Below are positions 21,400 to 30,737 of a stretch of 46,084 nt of DNA, one piece after another (position 1 is the first letter of the stretch; each line of letters opens with the position of its first letter). The notes below the pieces were generated by a model, which did no database searches, had not been told where the DNA came from, and saw nothing but the letters and a program-made list of their open reading frames with translations. A program made the translations under genes and the position numbers. The DNA comes from Eubacteriales bacterium. GTDB lineage: Bacteria; Bacillota; Clostridia; Lachnospirales; Lachnospiraceae. The stretch lies in NCBI GenBank assembly GCA_030533235.1, contig JAUNJN010000013.1, positions 1 to 46,084 of the forward strand, given 5' to 3'.

Positions 21400-23859
21400 T
21401 TAGCCCATGATTACTTCTACAGTATGTGTTTTGCCATCCCCGAATACAGGAATTACATTTCCGTCTACGGTTTTTCCGTCAACGATCATGCTCTTAACAC
21501 CCTTGCATACGTGATCCGGATTTTTTACATCAATCTTGTATGTGTCACCACGGAACTGGCGGGAAGCGGTTAGTCCGTCCCAAGCTGCCGGGATGGATGG
21601 ATCAATCTTAAGACCGTCAAAGTCAGGCTGTACACCGAGGATGTACTGTGAAATTGCGACCATGTTCCATGCAGCCGTACCTGTAAGCCAAGAGTTCTTT
21701 CCTTCACCGAAACGGCTTGCATCTTTACCTGCAATCATCTGACCATATACATATGGCTCTGTTTTGTGAAGATCGGAAATCTCCTCGTTGAATGCAGGAG
21801 CAATCTTTGAGTAGTACTCGAAGGCCTTGTCGCCGCGTCCTGCGTATGCTTCTGCACAGATAATCCATGCATTGTTATGTGTAAAGATACCTGCATTCTC
21901 TTTGTATCCGCCCGGATATGTAGAAATCTCTCCATACTGGATATAATACTTTGAAAATGCCGGATTATTAAGCACTAAACCATACTTTGTATTGAGGTAT
22001 TGATCAACAGCATTTAATGTCTTGATGTCGGCGCCTTCTTCCTTGCCGATTTCTGACATTACTGCGAAGCCCTGTGGCTCGATGAAAATCTTACCTTCTT
22101 CGCATTCCTTTGAACCCATCTTAGCACCCGTTGAATCGTATGCGCGTATGAACCAATCACCGTCAAATGCGTAATCCATAACATTTTTCTTCATCTTATC
22201 AATCTCGGCCTGAGCCGCAGTCGCCTCATCATCTTTTCCGAGGTGCTTTAAGATTGATACGTAGTTTGGTCCGACATATGTAAATAATGTAGCAACCATA
22301 ACAGACTCAGCAACCTTTGAGTAACCACCTTCTGCAGCGAACTTTGGATTGGTGTATGTTTGGAAGCTTTCGCCCGGTGTGTCAGAGTAGCAGGAGAGGT
22401 TGATACAGTCGTTCCAGTCTGCTCTCATGGCAAGCGGGAGATTGTGAGGGCCAAGGTTGTTTACAATCTTATAGAAAGAAACCTTTAAGTGGTCGAGCAT
22501 CGGTTTTGCCTTTGACTCGTCATTGTCATAAGGAACCATCTCATCAAGAATTGCCCAATCGCCCGTTTCCTTTATATATGCTGATACAGAGAGAATCATC
22601 CATAATGGATCATCTGAGAAGTCACCACCAATATCGGAGTTTCCCTTCTTTGTAAGTGGCTGATACTGATGGTAGCATCCGCCGTCAGGAAGCTGTGTTG
22701 AAGCAATATCAATAATTCTTTGTCTTGCACGATCCGGAATCTGGTGTACAAAACCGAGAATATCCTGATTTGAATCACGGAATCCCATACCACGACCGAT
22801 ACCTGACTCAAAGTAAGAAGCAGAACGTGAAAGGTTGAATGTAACCATGCACTGATACTGATTCCAGATGTTTACCATACGGTTAACCTTGTCATCAGGA
22901 GTATCTACGTTCAAAATACCAAGGAGGTTGTCCCATGTAGCCTTAAGCTCAGCAAGACCTGCGGCAACCTTTTCCGGAGTGTTGTACCGGTCAATCATGG
23001 CAAGTGCTTTTTCTTTGTTGATTGTGACGCCGTCAGCCTCAAATTTTTTGTCAGCCGGCATCTCAACGTAACCAAGTACGAATACGAGTGTCTTTGATTC
23101 GCCCGGTGCAAGTGTGATTTCCTTGCAGTGAGAAGCGATTGGTGACCAGCCGTCTGCGAAAGAGTTTCTGGATTGGTTTTCTGTTACAACCTGAGGATCG
23201 TTAAATCCGTTGTATAAACCGATGAAGGAATCTCTGTCAGTATCATAACCGTCAATTGTGTCATTAACGGTGTAGAATGCAAAATGATCACGTCTGTCTC
23301 TGTACTCTGTTTTGTGATAGATTGTAGAGTCAACAACCTCTACACGACCGGTAGAGAAGTTTCTCTGGAAGTTTGTGCAGTCGTCCTGGGCATCCCACAA
23401 ACACCACTCGATGAATGAGTACAATTTGAAGGTCTTCGGTGCAGAGCCTTCGTTGGTAAGAACAACCTGCTGTACCTCACCTGTATAATTTTGAGGAACA
23501 AAGAATGTAACCTCTGCTTTTAAGTCATTTTTCTTACCGGTAATGATTGTGTAACCCATACCATGACGACACTCGTAAGAATCGAGGGTTGTCTTGACCG
23601 GTGACCAGCCCGGATTCCAAATAGTACCGTTTTCATTAATATAGAAATAACGTCCGCCCATATCAATCGGAACGTTGTTGTAACGATAACGGGTGATTCT
23701 TCGAAGACGAGCATCCTTGTAGAAATGATAACCTCCGGCAGTGTTTGAGATCAAGGAAAAGAAATCCTGAGTTCCAAGGTAATTAATCCAAGGATAAGGA
23801 GTCTTAGGTGATGTGATGACATATTCTTTGTTTGTGTCATCAAAATAGCCAAATTTCAT
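21400..23859 (-). CDS. Cellobiose phosphorylase (GH94)
   Basis: Splits cellobiose with phosphate into glucose 1-phosphate and glucose, in the cytoplasm. The 819-residue protein begins with [16 protein letters not shown] and continues with the GH94 opening block including [10 protein letters not shown]. The catalytic acid is Asp484 in MRADWNDC. The start at 23859 is preferred over the ATG at 23871, because the AGAAAGG ribosome site abuts the latter with no spacing. No signal peptide is present. Its neighbours are unrelated, and no cellobiose transporter is in the window. The close wording to known cellobiose phosphorylases favours that over other GH94 activities such as chitobiose or cellodextrin phosphorolysis. 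Confidence 0.94.
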   Translation of the reverse strand: MKFGYFDDTNKEYVITSPKTPYPWINYLGTQDFFSLISNTAGGYHFYKDARLRRITRYRYNNVPIDMGGRYFYINENGTIWNPGWSPVKTTLDSYECRHGMGYTIITGKKNDLKAEVTFFVPQNYTGEVQQVVLTNEGSAPKTFKLYSFIEWCLWDAQDDCTNFQRNFSTGRVEVVDSTIYHKTEYRDRRDHFAFYTVNDTIDGYDTDRDSFIGLYNGFNDPQVVTENQSRNSFADGWSPIASHCKEITLAPGESKTLVFVLGYVEMPADKKFEADGVTINKEKALAMIDRYNTPEKVAAGLAELKATWDNLLGILNVDTPDDKVNRMVNIWNQYQCMVTFNLSRSASYFESGIGRGMGFRDSNQDILGFVHQIPDRARQRIIDIASTQLPDGGCYHQYQPLTKKGNSDIGGDFSDDPLWMILSVSAYIKETGDWAILDEMVPYDNDESKAKPMLDHLKVSFYKIVNNLGPHNLPLAMRADWNDCINLSCYSDTPGESFQTYTNPKFAAEGGYSKVAESVMVATLFTYVGPNYVSILKHLGKDDEATAAQAEIDKMKKNVMDYAFDGDWFIRAYDSTGAKMGSKECEEGKIFIEPQGFAVMSEIGKEEGADIKTLNAVDQYLNTKYGLVLNNPAFSKYYIQYGEISTYPGGYKENAGIFTHNNAWIICAEAYAGRGDKAFEYYSKIAPAFNEEISDLHKTEPYVYGQMIAGKDASRFGEGKNSWLTGTAAWNMVAISQYILGVQPDFDGLKIDPSIPAAWDGLTASRQFRGDTYKIDVKNPDHVCKGVKSMIVDGKTVDGNVIPVFGDGKTHTVEVIMG

Positions 23860-23891
23860 ATCGATAACCATCCTTTCTAAAAACTTCTTCT

Positions 23892-23920
23892 ATTATATAA
23901 TAATTGTTTACAAAAAACAA
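23892..23920 (-). promoter_or_regulatory. Promoter of the cellobiose phosphorylase gene
   Basis: On the minus strand TTGTTT (23915-23920), 17-bp spacer and perfect TATAAT (23892-23897). Confidence 0.75.
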
Positions 23921-24028
23921 CACAAAAACAAGGATTTATGGAGCAATTTATACAAAATGTGCGGTCTGATTATCATATAATAGGAATAATAAAATGTGAA
24001 GAATACATGTCAGGGAGTTGTCAAAAAT

Positions 24029-24056
24029 GTAAGGGAAATGTAAGGAAAATTTAAGG
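24029..24056 (+). repeat. 11-bp-period direct repeats, candidate OmpR-family regulator site
   Basis: TGTAAG at 24029 and 24040 and TTTAAG at 24051 repeat once per helical turn, ending about 20 bp upstream of the -35 of the lipoprotein gene. Such repeats are typical of WalR/PhoP/PhoB-like activators. Confidence 0.45.
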
Positions 24057-24076
24057 AAAACGGAATGGTTTCTTTA

Positions 24077-24105
24077 TTGTATCAGAGAAGGTATTGTGCT
24101 ATATT
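24077..24105 (+). promoter_or_regulatory. Promoter of the DUF4358-like lipoprotein gene
   Basis: TTGTAT (24077-24082), 17-bp spacer, TATATT (24100-24105) with an extended TGC before the -10. Confidence 0.65.
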
Positions 24106-24138
24106 TTTTACGGAAAAACACAAGGAGGTGTAAACGCT

Positions 24139-24639
24139 TTGAAGATTCGGAAAATAATGGTTTTCGCGGGGGTGCTTGCAATGGGAATGCTGAGTGCATG
24201 CAGCGGAAACGTAAAGAAATCCGAAGGAGCCGGTTTGGACAAGGTGCAGGAGGCGGTAAGTGCGCAGACACTTGCGGATGTGCTTGTTCGGGAGGGCTCC
24301 TTTAAAGATACAATGGGAGCGGTTGATGTCACGATGGCACTTACAAGACTGTACAATCTTGATGAGTCCAAAATTACAGAGAGTGCATTCTTTACAAACT
24401 CCAACGCGACAGCGGAGGAGGTTGCGGTAATTGTTGTCGCGGATGACACATATTGTTCGGAGGTGAAAGCTTCCTATGAAGCACGAATTCAGGATCAAAC
24501 GGAGGCATGCAGGGACTATCTGCCGGATGAAATACCGAAGCTTGAGCAGGCGGTTATATATGAGAATGGAAATTACGTGATCTTGTGTGTATCAGAGGAT
24601 TCTGATAAGGTTTATGAAATACTGGAAAAATATTTTTAG
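24139..24639 (+). CDS. DUF4358-like lipoprotein, TTG start
   Basis: A 166-residue secreted lipoprotein. A TTG start at 24139 is chosen because AAGGAGG (24122-24128) lies 10 nt upstream; the in-frame ATG at 24094 lies before this ribosome site and would spoil the signal peptide. The signal peptide ends in the lipobox LSAC with Cys21. The mature part has the pattern of clostridial DUF4358 lipoproteins: ATAEEVAVIVVAD near the middle, then RIQDQTEACRDYLPDE and NYVILCVSEDSDK at the end. The function of the family is not known. The gene stands alone behind its own promoter and a set of helically phased repeats. Confidence 0.8.
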   Translation: MKIRKIMVFAGVLAMGMLSACSGNVKKSEGAGLDKVQEAVSAQTLADVLVREGSFKDTMGAVDVTMALTRLYNLDESKITESAFFTNSNATAEEVAVIVVADDTYCSEVKASYEARIQDQTEACRDYLPDEIPKLEQAVIYENGNYVILCVSEDSDKVYEILEKYF

Positions 24640-24805
24640 CATGTATAATTCGGATGCGGGCGCTAAAAGCACCTTTGTGTTATGCACAAAAAGAGGTAAT
24701 CTGCATATAGTAACATAACAGATAGCTCGCAGCCGGCTTTTGTACGCCGATTTTACAGATTTTTCCCTGCCAATATACGTTTTGTTCCCGGTTGCATGAC
24801 ATAAA
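24640..24805. other. Intergenic region without a recognisable gene
   Basis: The gap lies between the lipoprotein gene and a convergent small gene. It holds short hairpins such as TTTGTG-TTATG-CACAAA and CGGC-7 nt-GCCG, any of which may end the lipoprotein message, and a TATAAT at 24644 without a good -35. I see no credible open frame or known RNA. Confidence 0.4.
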
Positions 24806-24830
24806 AAAAGGAGGCTTTTTGCCTCCTTTT
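24806..24830 (-). terminator. Terminator of the Ig-like protein gene
   Basis: A 10-bp perfect stem (24806-24815 with 24821-24830) with a 5-nt loop. On the minus strand it is followed by a run of T's, about 40 bp beyond the stop codon. Confidence 0.85.
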
Positions 24831-24868
24831 GTGTGTATGCGCATAGTGACGCACATTTCAAAATATGA

Positions 24869-25210
24869 TTACAGCTTAAACTTTACGGAAACCGGTGCAC
24901 TTAACCGCTGACCGCCTTTGGACTTGACATCGGTAGTAATAATCAGTGAATAAAGTTCGTTTGTTGCATATGGCTCCAACGGCTCAATCTCGATAACCTC
25001 ATTTTTGACATCATAATGAATGTATGTCTGTAACCGCTGATTTTGCGAGTTTGTAACATACATGGTTTCTTTGTTGACTGTTTTTGGGTCAAGCGGAATG
25101 TTGAAGCGAACCTTCCATACAAAGTTTCCTGTTTTAAATTTGAGATTTTGTTTTACCTTATTAGACAGCTGAGGAGGTATATCCTCAATCTCCAATACAT
25201 TCTTCGCCAT
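24869..25210 (-). CDS. Small cytoplasmic Ig-like (SbsA-type) domain protein
   Basis: A 113-residue protein without a signal peptide. The start at 25210 is preferred because GAGGTG lies 4 nt upstream; an ATG four codons earlier lacks a ribosome site. Residues about 30-113 have the pattern of an SbsA-type bacterial Ig-like domain: VRFNIPLDPKTVNKETMYV, then IEIEPLEPYATNELYSLIIT, and a strand at the C-terminus. Such domains normally occur in secreted proteins, so the lack of an export signal is unusual. The function is unknown. Confidence 0.7.
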   Translation of the reverse strand: MAKNVLEIEDIPPQLSNKVKQNLKFKTGNFVWKVRFNIPLDPKTVNKETMYVTNSQNQRLQTYIHYDVKNEVIEIEPLEPYATNELYSLIITTDVKSKGGQRLSAPVSVKFKL

Positions 25211-25313
25211 AGTACACCTCATATGTGTCTTATTCTGTGTTTCGGATGTGCTTCATTATAGCAAAAAACAGCGGAAAAATCAACAGTATCGATAGCAATG
25301 AGCGAATGAAATA

Positions 25314-26075
25314 TTATAAATCAAGGTATTCCTCCGGATTTAAGGCGGCATTTTCAGAGCGTATTTCAAAATGCAGATGCGGCCCCGTGCTTTGTCCGGA
25401 ATTACCGGAGTAAGCGATAAGCTCTCCCTGGTAAACAAGATCTCCAATCTCAACACTGACAGAGCTTAAGTGCCCGTAACGGGTAGTTGTTCCGTTTTCG
25501 TGTAAAATGTCAACACACAGACCATAACCTCCGTAGTATTCTGAGCGGGTTACGATGCCTGCTGCGGCAGCGTAAACATTCGTACCGGAAGTTGCGGCAA
25601 AATCAACACCTTCATGCAATCTTCCCCAACGCATGCCGTAGTGGGAAGTGATGGTGCAGCTGTCAAGCGGGAGTGTATAGTCCGGACGCTTTCTTGTACC
25701 GATGTGAATAATGGTTGGCTGCGCCTCGGTCCGGATTTTGGTATCTAATATTTGGTGCTCCATGGCAGTTCCGTTATAATAGGTTGAAAGAATGGTGATT
25801 TCTTTTGTTCCGGAAGTCCCTTCCCTGGTAGTTACATATTCACCTTCATATAGTGTATCATCGTAAACATACATACAAGGGACATCGTAGTTTTCAATTT
25901 GGGAAAATGTTTGCTTGGTTTGTCCCGTCAATATAGGTTTACCGGCATCTACATAGGTTGTGTATTGCCTGAGTTTTTGATAGAGCGACAGGCAGGAACA
26001 CAGAAGTAATAGTACAATGATTCCGAGCGCATACTTTAGTTTTCTTTTGTAGGAGCATGCATAGGCATAAGGCAT
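25314..26075 (-). CDS. Membrane-anchored G5-M23 cell-wall endopeptidase
   Basis: A 253-residue protein that should cut peptidoglycan cross-bridges outside the membrane. The start at 26075 is supported by AGGAG 8 nt upstream; a longer frame to 26150 would run through the regulatory box. One transmembrane segment lies at about residues 15-35. A G5-like domain (about 85-130) with the GTSGTKEIT pattern follows, then an M23 (LytM) domain with an intact zinc site: HEGVDF and HLHFE. This contrasts with the damaged site of the SpoIIQ-like protein elsewhere in the window. A WalR-like box lies about 57-75 bp upstream, in keeping with the control of cell-wall hydrolases by the WalRK system. Confidence 0.9.
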   Translation of the reverse strand: MPYAYACSYKRKLKYALGIIVLLLLCSCLSLYQKLRQYTTYVDAGKPILTGQTKQTFSQIENYDVPCMYVYDDTLYEGEYVTTREGTSGTKEITILSTYYNGTAMEHQILDTKIRTEAQPTIIHIGTRKRPDYTLPLDSCTITSHYGMRWGRLHEGVDFAATSGTNVYAAAAGIVTRSEYYGGYGLCVDILHENGTTTRYGHLSSVSVEIGDLVYQGELIAYSGNSGQSTGPHLHFEIRSENAALNPEEYLDL

Positions 26076-26129
26076 ATTATCATCTCCTAACAATATAATT
26101 TTTTGATTTGTGTGAATACTGACAAACAA

Positions 26130-26151
26130 TTTGTAACAATTTTGTAACAAT
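26130..26151. promoter_or_regulatory. WalR-like binding site upstream of the M23 peptidase
   Basis: Two identical 11-bp units, TTTGTAACAAT, lie head to tail (26130-26140, 26141-26151). They give TGTAAC-N5-TGTAAC, an exact match to the WalR (YycF) consensus TGTWAH-N5-TGTWAH. Confidence 0.65.
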
Positions 26152-26255
26152 TACATTGTAGAACGGGCAATAGACAAAGTAAAGAAAAAAAACGCGTAAT
26201 ATTTCGACAGAAGATTGCAAAAAATAGAAACGGCATAATCTTTTTTTAGATACCG

Positions 26256-26263
26256 GTCGATAT
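26256..26263 (+). promoter_or_regulatory. Weak sigma-28-like -10 before the 968-residue protein gene
   Basis: GTCGATAT agrees with the flagellar sigma-28 -10 (GCCGATAA) at six of eight positions; TAAT lies 16 bp upstream in place of TAAA. The flagellin gene that follows has a better match, so the two may be co-regulated. Confidence 0.35.
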
Positions 26264-26295
26264 TATTGTTAGAACGAGGAAAGGCTGGGACGTTT

Positions 26296-29202
26296 ATGAG
26301 ACAGACAAACGTTAGTTTAACACAGGATGTTGCACAGTTTAACAGCGTGCGCAGACAAGAATCGGTGACAAATCTATCGAAAGACTGTACAAACGGGGTG
26401 ACTGCCGCAGAGGATACGAACCCGGTTTTTTGTTATGCTAAATCAAAGGAATGCAAGCAGCACGGAACATCGGCAATGGATAATTTTGATGAATATTTAA
26501 AGAAACGCAGAGAGCAAGCGAAAGAGGCGTCGGTGGATGAAAAAACACTGGAGGACGAGCAAAAGGAACAGGCAAAGAAAATTGCAAAACTGTTGTCCAC
26601 AGAGGAGATTTCCGCACTTGCCCGGATGGGGATTGATGTCACCGGGGCAAAGCTTTCGGATATTCAGGGAATCGTTGAAACCATGCGTCAAAATGCGCAT
26701 AAGGAAGCACTTACGACGCTGCTTACAAAAATGCAGTTATCAACCGGAAACACAGAGAATCTTGTCGTGTCCGACGGGAAGGTAACAGTAGCCGGTACAG
26801 ACGTTGCGGTGCAGGGTGTATCGGTTTCGGATCTTGTTTCGGAGGAGTATTCGTTTACGGCTGCGGAGGATGATATGGTATATCTGCTCCGCAATGATTT
26901 GCCGCTCACAAAGGAAAATTTGTTCAAGGCACATTTTAGCGGAAGTCGCGTTTTGGGAAATCCGATTTCGGATGTGGCGTTTGAGAATATGAAATCACAG
27001 ATATGTGAAATCATCCGTCAGGCGGGCTATGACATTTCCGAGCAAAGTCTTTCAGGGGCTGATTTTTTGCTGACAAATGACCTTCCGGTTACAACAGATA
27101 CAATCTGTCTTTATATGGATTATCAAGATATCATCGGAAAAAATGTGTCAGAGATTTCGCTGCCGGACAATCAAACGGAGCTGTTAAACGAGCGGGCAGA
27201 GAAGCTTTATGATGATGTACAAGCGATTACGCCGGAGCTTGTATTTCGTATGGCAAAAGAGCATGGGACGGTTACGATTGCCTCTGCGGTTCGTTATATG
27301 AAAGAACAGTCGGAAGTAATAAAGGGACAACCGGATACCGAGGCGGTAATCAGACAGCGCCAGATGGCGGAGCTTCGTCTTACGATGACATTGGATGCGG
27401 CAAGGAGACTTGTAGGAAAGGATATTCATATTGACACGCGGGAATTGTCAAAGGTCGTAGAGGATTTGCGTGAGATAGAAAAAGATCGGATGCAATATGC
27501 CATGCGGGAGGAAGGAATGGAGATTTCGGATGCAGGCATACAGATGATTTTCGAGACCCAAAAGACGGTGCAGGATCTTGCAGAGGTTCCGGCAGCAGTG
27601 CTTGCATCACCGCTTAATCATCTTCCGTTTACGTTAAGAGGTTTACGGCAGGAGGCAAACCGATTTCTTTCGGAACGTGACGTTGTATTAAAGGATGCTG
27701 TAAGCAGCAAGCAAACGTTTGAGACAATTGTTCGTAGCTATGAGGCAGTCGGAACGGCTCCGCGTGCGGATATGGGAGACAGTATTCGCAAAGCATTTTC
27801 AAATATTGAGGATATCTTGCAGGAGCTTGCTATGCCGGTTAATGAAGAAACGACACGGGCAGTTCGGATTCTCGGCTACAATTCAATGGAAATTACAGAG
27901 TATAATATAAATGCAGTCGTCCGTTATGATAAAGAGGTGTCCGAGCTGATTCATAATTTCTATCCGGAGGCGGTTTTATCCTTCATAAAGGAAGGTCAAA
28001 ATCCGATGGATGTCCCGATTGATAAGCTAAATGAGAAGCTTCGGGAACGAAATTATCACGGAGGTGTTACCGATGCTGTAAATTATGCGACGTATCTCCG
28101 GGATATGGAGCGCGAGGGCATTGTAACAGAAGCTGAAAGAGAGAGCTACATCGGATTATATCGTATGATGCACCAACTGGCAAAATCGGGTGACCGGGAG
28201 GTCGGATATCTGTTCGCAACCGGTGCAAATCTTACGATTCGTAATTTACTCTCAGCTATGCGAAGCAGAAAGGCCCAAGGGATGGATATTCCGATTCAAG
28301 ATGATTTTGGGATGATCGAGGAGCGTATTGTCGGGGAAAAAAGGATGGATGCGCAGATAGAAGCTGCTTTTTTGGAGGATATAAGGGAGGATATCCTTAT
28401 GCGTGCTTCGAAGGCAACCCCTCTTGTGGAGCAGTATATGACAGAACATCATATAGAGACCTCGCTCGTTAATTGCAGCGCGGTATATGAGATGTTACAT
28501 GCGACCGGCGGCATTTATGATATGGTACAGACCATAATGGCAAAGCTGTCCGGGTACAAGTATGCTAAGGAGCAGGCAGTAGATGAGGAGACGGAAAACA
28601 TGACGGCATCGATAGAAGGAGAGGAAATTCCGCTTCCGATTATGCCGGAGCATGTGTTAAATCAGCTTACCGACGGTTCGCATATGGCAGCATACTATGA
28701 CAGTCTGAGTGAGAATTTGACATCCTTGCTCTATCAGACGGGTGTTTACGGCAGCGTTTCAAATGCGGATATTTCAATGGTAAAAACGGTTCAGGCAGGT
28801 TTTCGTATATTAAGCGGGCAGGCGAGAAATAATCGGTTTTCGCTTCCGATTTCGACAGAGAAGGGTATTCGGGTTGTGAATTTGTCGGTTGTACAAGGAA
28901 AACAGGCAGGCGTTACGATAGAAACGCGTAACGAAAACGGAGCGTTGATACAGGGAGCTTTCTACATACAAGAAGGTAAATTGACCGGCTCTCTGGTGGC
29001 AGATTCTCATGAAGCAAATATGTGGCTTATGGAACAGGCGGCAGACTTTATGCATGCCTTAGACGAGGAAGGCTATGCGGATGCGGATGTGTCGCTTGGT
29101 CAGCTGCGGGAGACGACGGAAGCAAAGGATACGGCTTCCACGAAAGTGCTTTATCATGTGTCTGTGTCGTGTGTAAAGGCAATGGGTGTTTTGTTTTCAT
29201 AA
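26296..29202 (+). CDS. Large uncharacterised protein upstream of flagellin
   Basis: A 968-residue protein with no signal peptide or transmembrane segment. GAGGAAAGG (26276-26284) lies 11 nt before the ATG chosen; the frame extends to a TTG at 26266 without a ribosome site. It is rich in Glu/Lys helices (a likely coiled coil at about residues 65-110) through most of its length. The last about 140 residues turn to a beta-rich pattern (RFSLPISTEKGIRVVNLSVV, then GAFYIQEGKLTGSLVAD) that faintly recalls the C-terminal domain of the hook-length control protein FliK. Similar large proteins, which I recall as DUF6240-type, occur near flagellar genes in Lachnospiraceae. A flagellar role is inferred from the neighbour and the promoter only. 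Confidence 0.6.
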   Translation: MRQTNVSLTQDVAQFNSVRRQESVTNLSKDCTNGVTAAEDTNPVFCYAKSKECKQHGTSAMDNFDEYLKKRREQAKEASVDEKTLEDEQKEQAKKIAKLLSTEEISALARMGIDVTGAKLSDIQGIVETMRQNAHKEALTTLLTKMQLSTGNTENLVVSDGKVTVAGTDVAVQGVSVSDLVSEEYSFTAAEDDMVYLLRNDLPLTKENLFKAHFSGSRVLGNPISDVAFENMKSQICEIIRQAGYDISEQSLSGADFLLTNDLPVTTDTICLYMDYQDIIGKNVSEISLPDNQTELLNERAEKLYDDVQAITPELVFRMAKEHGTVTIASAVRYMKEQSEVIKGQPDTEAVIRQRQMAELRLTMTLDAARRLVGKDIHIDTRELSKVVEDLREIEKDRMQYAMREEGMEISDAGIQMIFETQKTVQDLAEVPAAVLASPLNHLPFTLRGLRQEANRFLSERDVVLKDAVSSKQTFETIVRSYEAVGTAPRADMGDSIRKAFSNIEDILQELAMPVNEETTRAVRILGYNSMEITEYNINAVVRYDKEVSELIHNFYPEAVLSFIKEGQNPMDVPIDKLNEKLRERNYHGGVTDAVNYATYLRDMEREGIVTEAERESYIGLYRMMHQLAKSGDREVGYLFATGANLTIRNLLSAMRSRKAQGMDIPIQDDFGMIEERIVGEKRMDAQIEAAFLEDIREDILMRASKATPLVEQYMTEHHIETSLVNCSAVYEMLHATGGIYDMVQTIMAKLSGYKYAKEQAVDEETENMTASIEGEEIPLPIMPEHVLNQLTDGSHMAAYYDSLSENLTSLLYQTGVYGSVSNADISMVKTVQAGFRILSGQARNNRFSLPISTEKGIRVVNLSVVQGKQAGVTIETRNENGALIQGAFYIQEGKLTGSLVADSHEANMWLMEQAADFMHALDEEGYADADVSLGQLRETTEAKDTASTKVLYHVSVSCVKAMGVLFS

Positions 29203-29242
29203 GAGAGTTTTTTAAAGGGGTCTTTAGGAATGTGTAAGTCCA

Positions 29243-29250
29243 ACCGATAA
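29243..29250 (+). promoter_or_regulatory. Sigma-28-like -10 of the flagellin gene
   Basis: ACCGATAA matches the sigma-28 -10 (GCCGATAA) at seven of eight positions, about 40 bp before the start codon. The -35 is poor (TTTAG around 29223-29227 instead of TAAA). Confidence 0.55.
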
Positions 29251-29288
29251 AATATACAGATGAAACGGATAGAAAGAGGAGGATGCGT

Positions 29289-30707
29289 ATGAGAATCAAT
29301 CACAATTCGCTTGCGTTAAATGCCAGTGATCATTTTGCTAAAATTAATAAAAATATTGCAAAGTCGATGGAGAGGCTTTCTTCGGGATATAAAATTACAA
29401 GTCCGGCGGATGATGCTGCAGGGCTTGCAATTTCCACAAAAATGAAAGCACAAATCAGAGGACTTGATCGCGCTTCTTTAAATTCCAATGACGGAATCTC
29501 GGTAATTCAGACTGCAGAGGGTGGTTTAAATGAGATTCACAGTATTCTTGCCAGAATGCGTGAGCTTGCGGTAAAGGCGGCAAACGATGTGCTGTCAGAG
29601 GATGATCAGGATTCGATTCAGGAGGAAATTGACTCTCTGCGCGATGAGATTGATCAGATTGTTGATACAACCGCATTTAACGATCAAAAATTGTTAAACG
29701 GAGATATGACAAGACGTTCACTTTCCAGTGATCGTAATATAAAGACATCATATATCTCGGAGGCTGTAAACACGGGTGTTTATACACTCTCGGTAACAGA
29801 CGCAGCCGAGCAGGCGTCACTTGCAACCGGTATCACATCCGGGGGTGCAACTATTACGGAGGAGCAGGCAGGAACAATTACAGTCAATGGATTTTCTGTG
29901 GATATTACGGAAGGAATGACTATGGCAGAAGTGTTTGATACAATGCAGACACATTTGTTTAAGATTGGTGTGGACGTATTTGCATCTGCAGACGGAGGAA
30001 ACACGGAAGCTGATTTCACGTCCGGAGCACCTGTATATCTTCGAACACAGGGCTATGGATCCGGAGAGAAGCTTAATATTGGGATTGGAAATGCGAACCT
30101 TGCTGCAGCGCTTGGCATGGCAGATGGTGCGAGTGTATCCGGTAAGGATTGCGTGGCAACCATCACAAGTGAGGAGGGCGGCTTTTCCAAAACGGCATCT
30201 GTGTCAACAAAGGGAAATGAAATTCGTGTTGTGGACAGAAATGGATTCGAGATGACGTTTGATGCGGAGCCGGGCGTTAGCGGAATTGACACAAAGGTGG
30301 AGGTGCTTTCGGCAGGGCCTATGATTATACAGACAGGGGCAAATTCCGGAGAACAGGTATCACTTGACATTCCGTTGGTGAGTGCCAAAGGTCTGCATGT
30401 GGATAAGCTGATTATGTATACACATGAGCATGCATCCGCTGCAATTGAGGCAATTGATGAGGCGGTTAAGAAGGTGTCGGCGATTCGGTCAAAGCTTGGT
30501 GCGTATGAAAATCGTCTGGATGATATCTATGACAATCTGGAGGTTCAGAATGAAAGTATCACAGCGGCATATTCGCGTATTATGGATACGGATATGGCCG
30601 AGGAGATGACAAACTATACACAACAGGATGTGCTTGCCCAGGCTGCAATTTCCATGATGAAACGTTCAAACGAGCGTCCGGAATCAATTTTACAGCTGTT
30701 GCAGTAG
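29289..30707 (+). CDS. hag: Flagellin
   Basis: Subunit of the flagellar filament, exported by the flagellar secretion system. The start at 29289 has AGGAGG 6-7 nt upstream; an ATG two codons earlier abuts the ribosome site. The 472-residue protein has the conserved helical N-terminus (MRINHNSLALNA and SMERLSSGYKITSPADDAAG) and C-terminus (AISMMKRSNERPESILQLLQ) that form the filament core. A variable, Thr/Ala/Gly-rich surface region of about 220 residues lies in the middle. FliS, its export chaperone, follows after 30 bp. No sign of truncation. Confidence 0.97.
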   Translation: MRINHNSLALNASDHFAKINKNIAKSMERLSSGYKITSPADDAAGLAISTKMKAQIRGLDRASLNSNDGISVIQTAEGGLNEIHSILARMRELAVKAANDVLSEDDQDSIQEEIDSLRDEIDQIVDTTAFNDQKLLNGDMTRRSLSSDRNIKTSYISEAVNTGVYTLSVTDAAEQASLATGITSGGATITEEQAGTITVNGFSVDITEGMTMAEVFDTMQTHLFKIGVDVFASADGGNTEADFTSGAPVYLRTQGYGSGEKLNIGIGNANLAAALGMADGASVSGKDCVATITSEEGGFSKTASVSTKGNEIRVVDRNGFEMTFDAEPGVSGIDTKVEVLSAGPMIIQTGANSGEQVSLDIPLVSAKGLHVDKLIMYTHEHASAAIEAIDEAVKKVSAIRSKLGAYENRLDDIYDNLEVQNESITAAYSRIMDTDMAEEMTNYTQQDVLAQAAISMMKRSNERPESILQLLQ

Positions 30708-30737
30708 GAATGATTTGTTGTTTAGTGAGGACAATAT

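Noticed and set aside
24592-24861. An 89-codon minus-strand frame between the lipoprotein and Ig-like genes
   Set aside because: It runs through the terminator hairpin and the end of the lipoprotein gene, has no ribosome site and no protein-like pattern.
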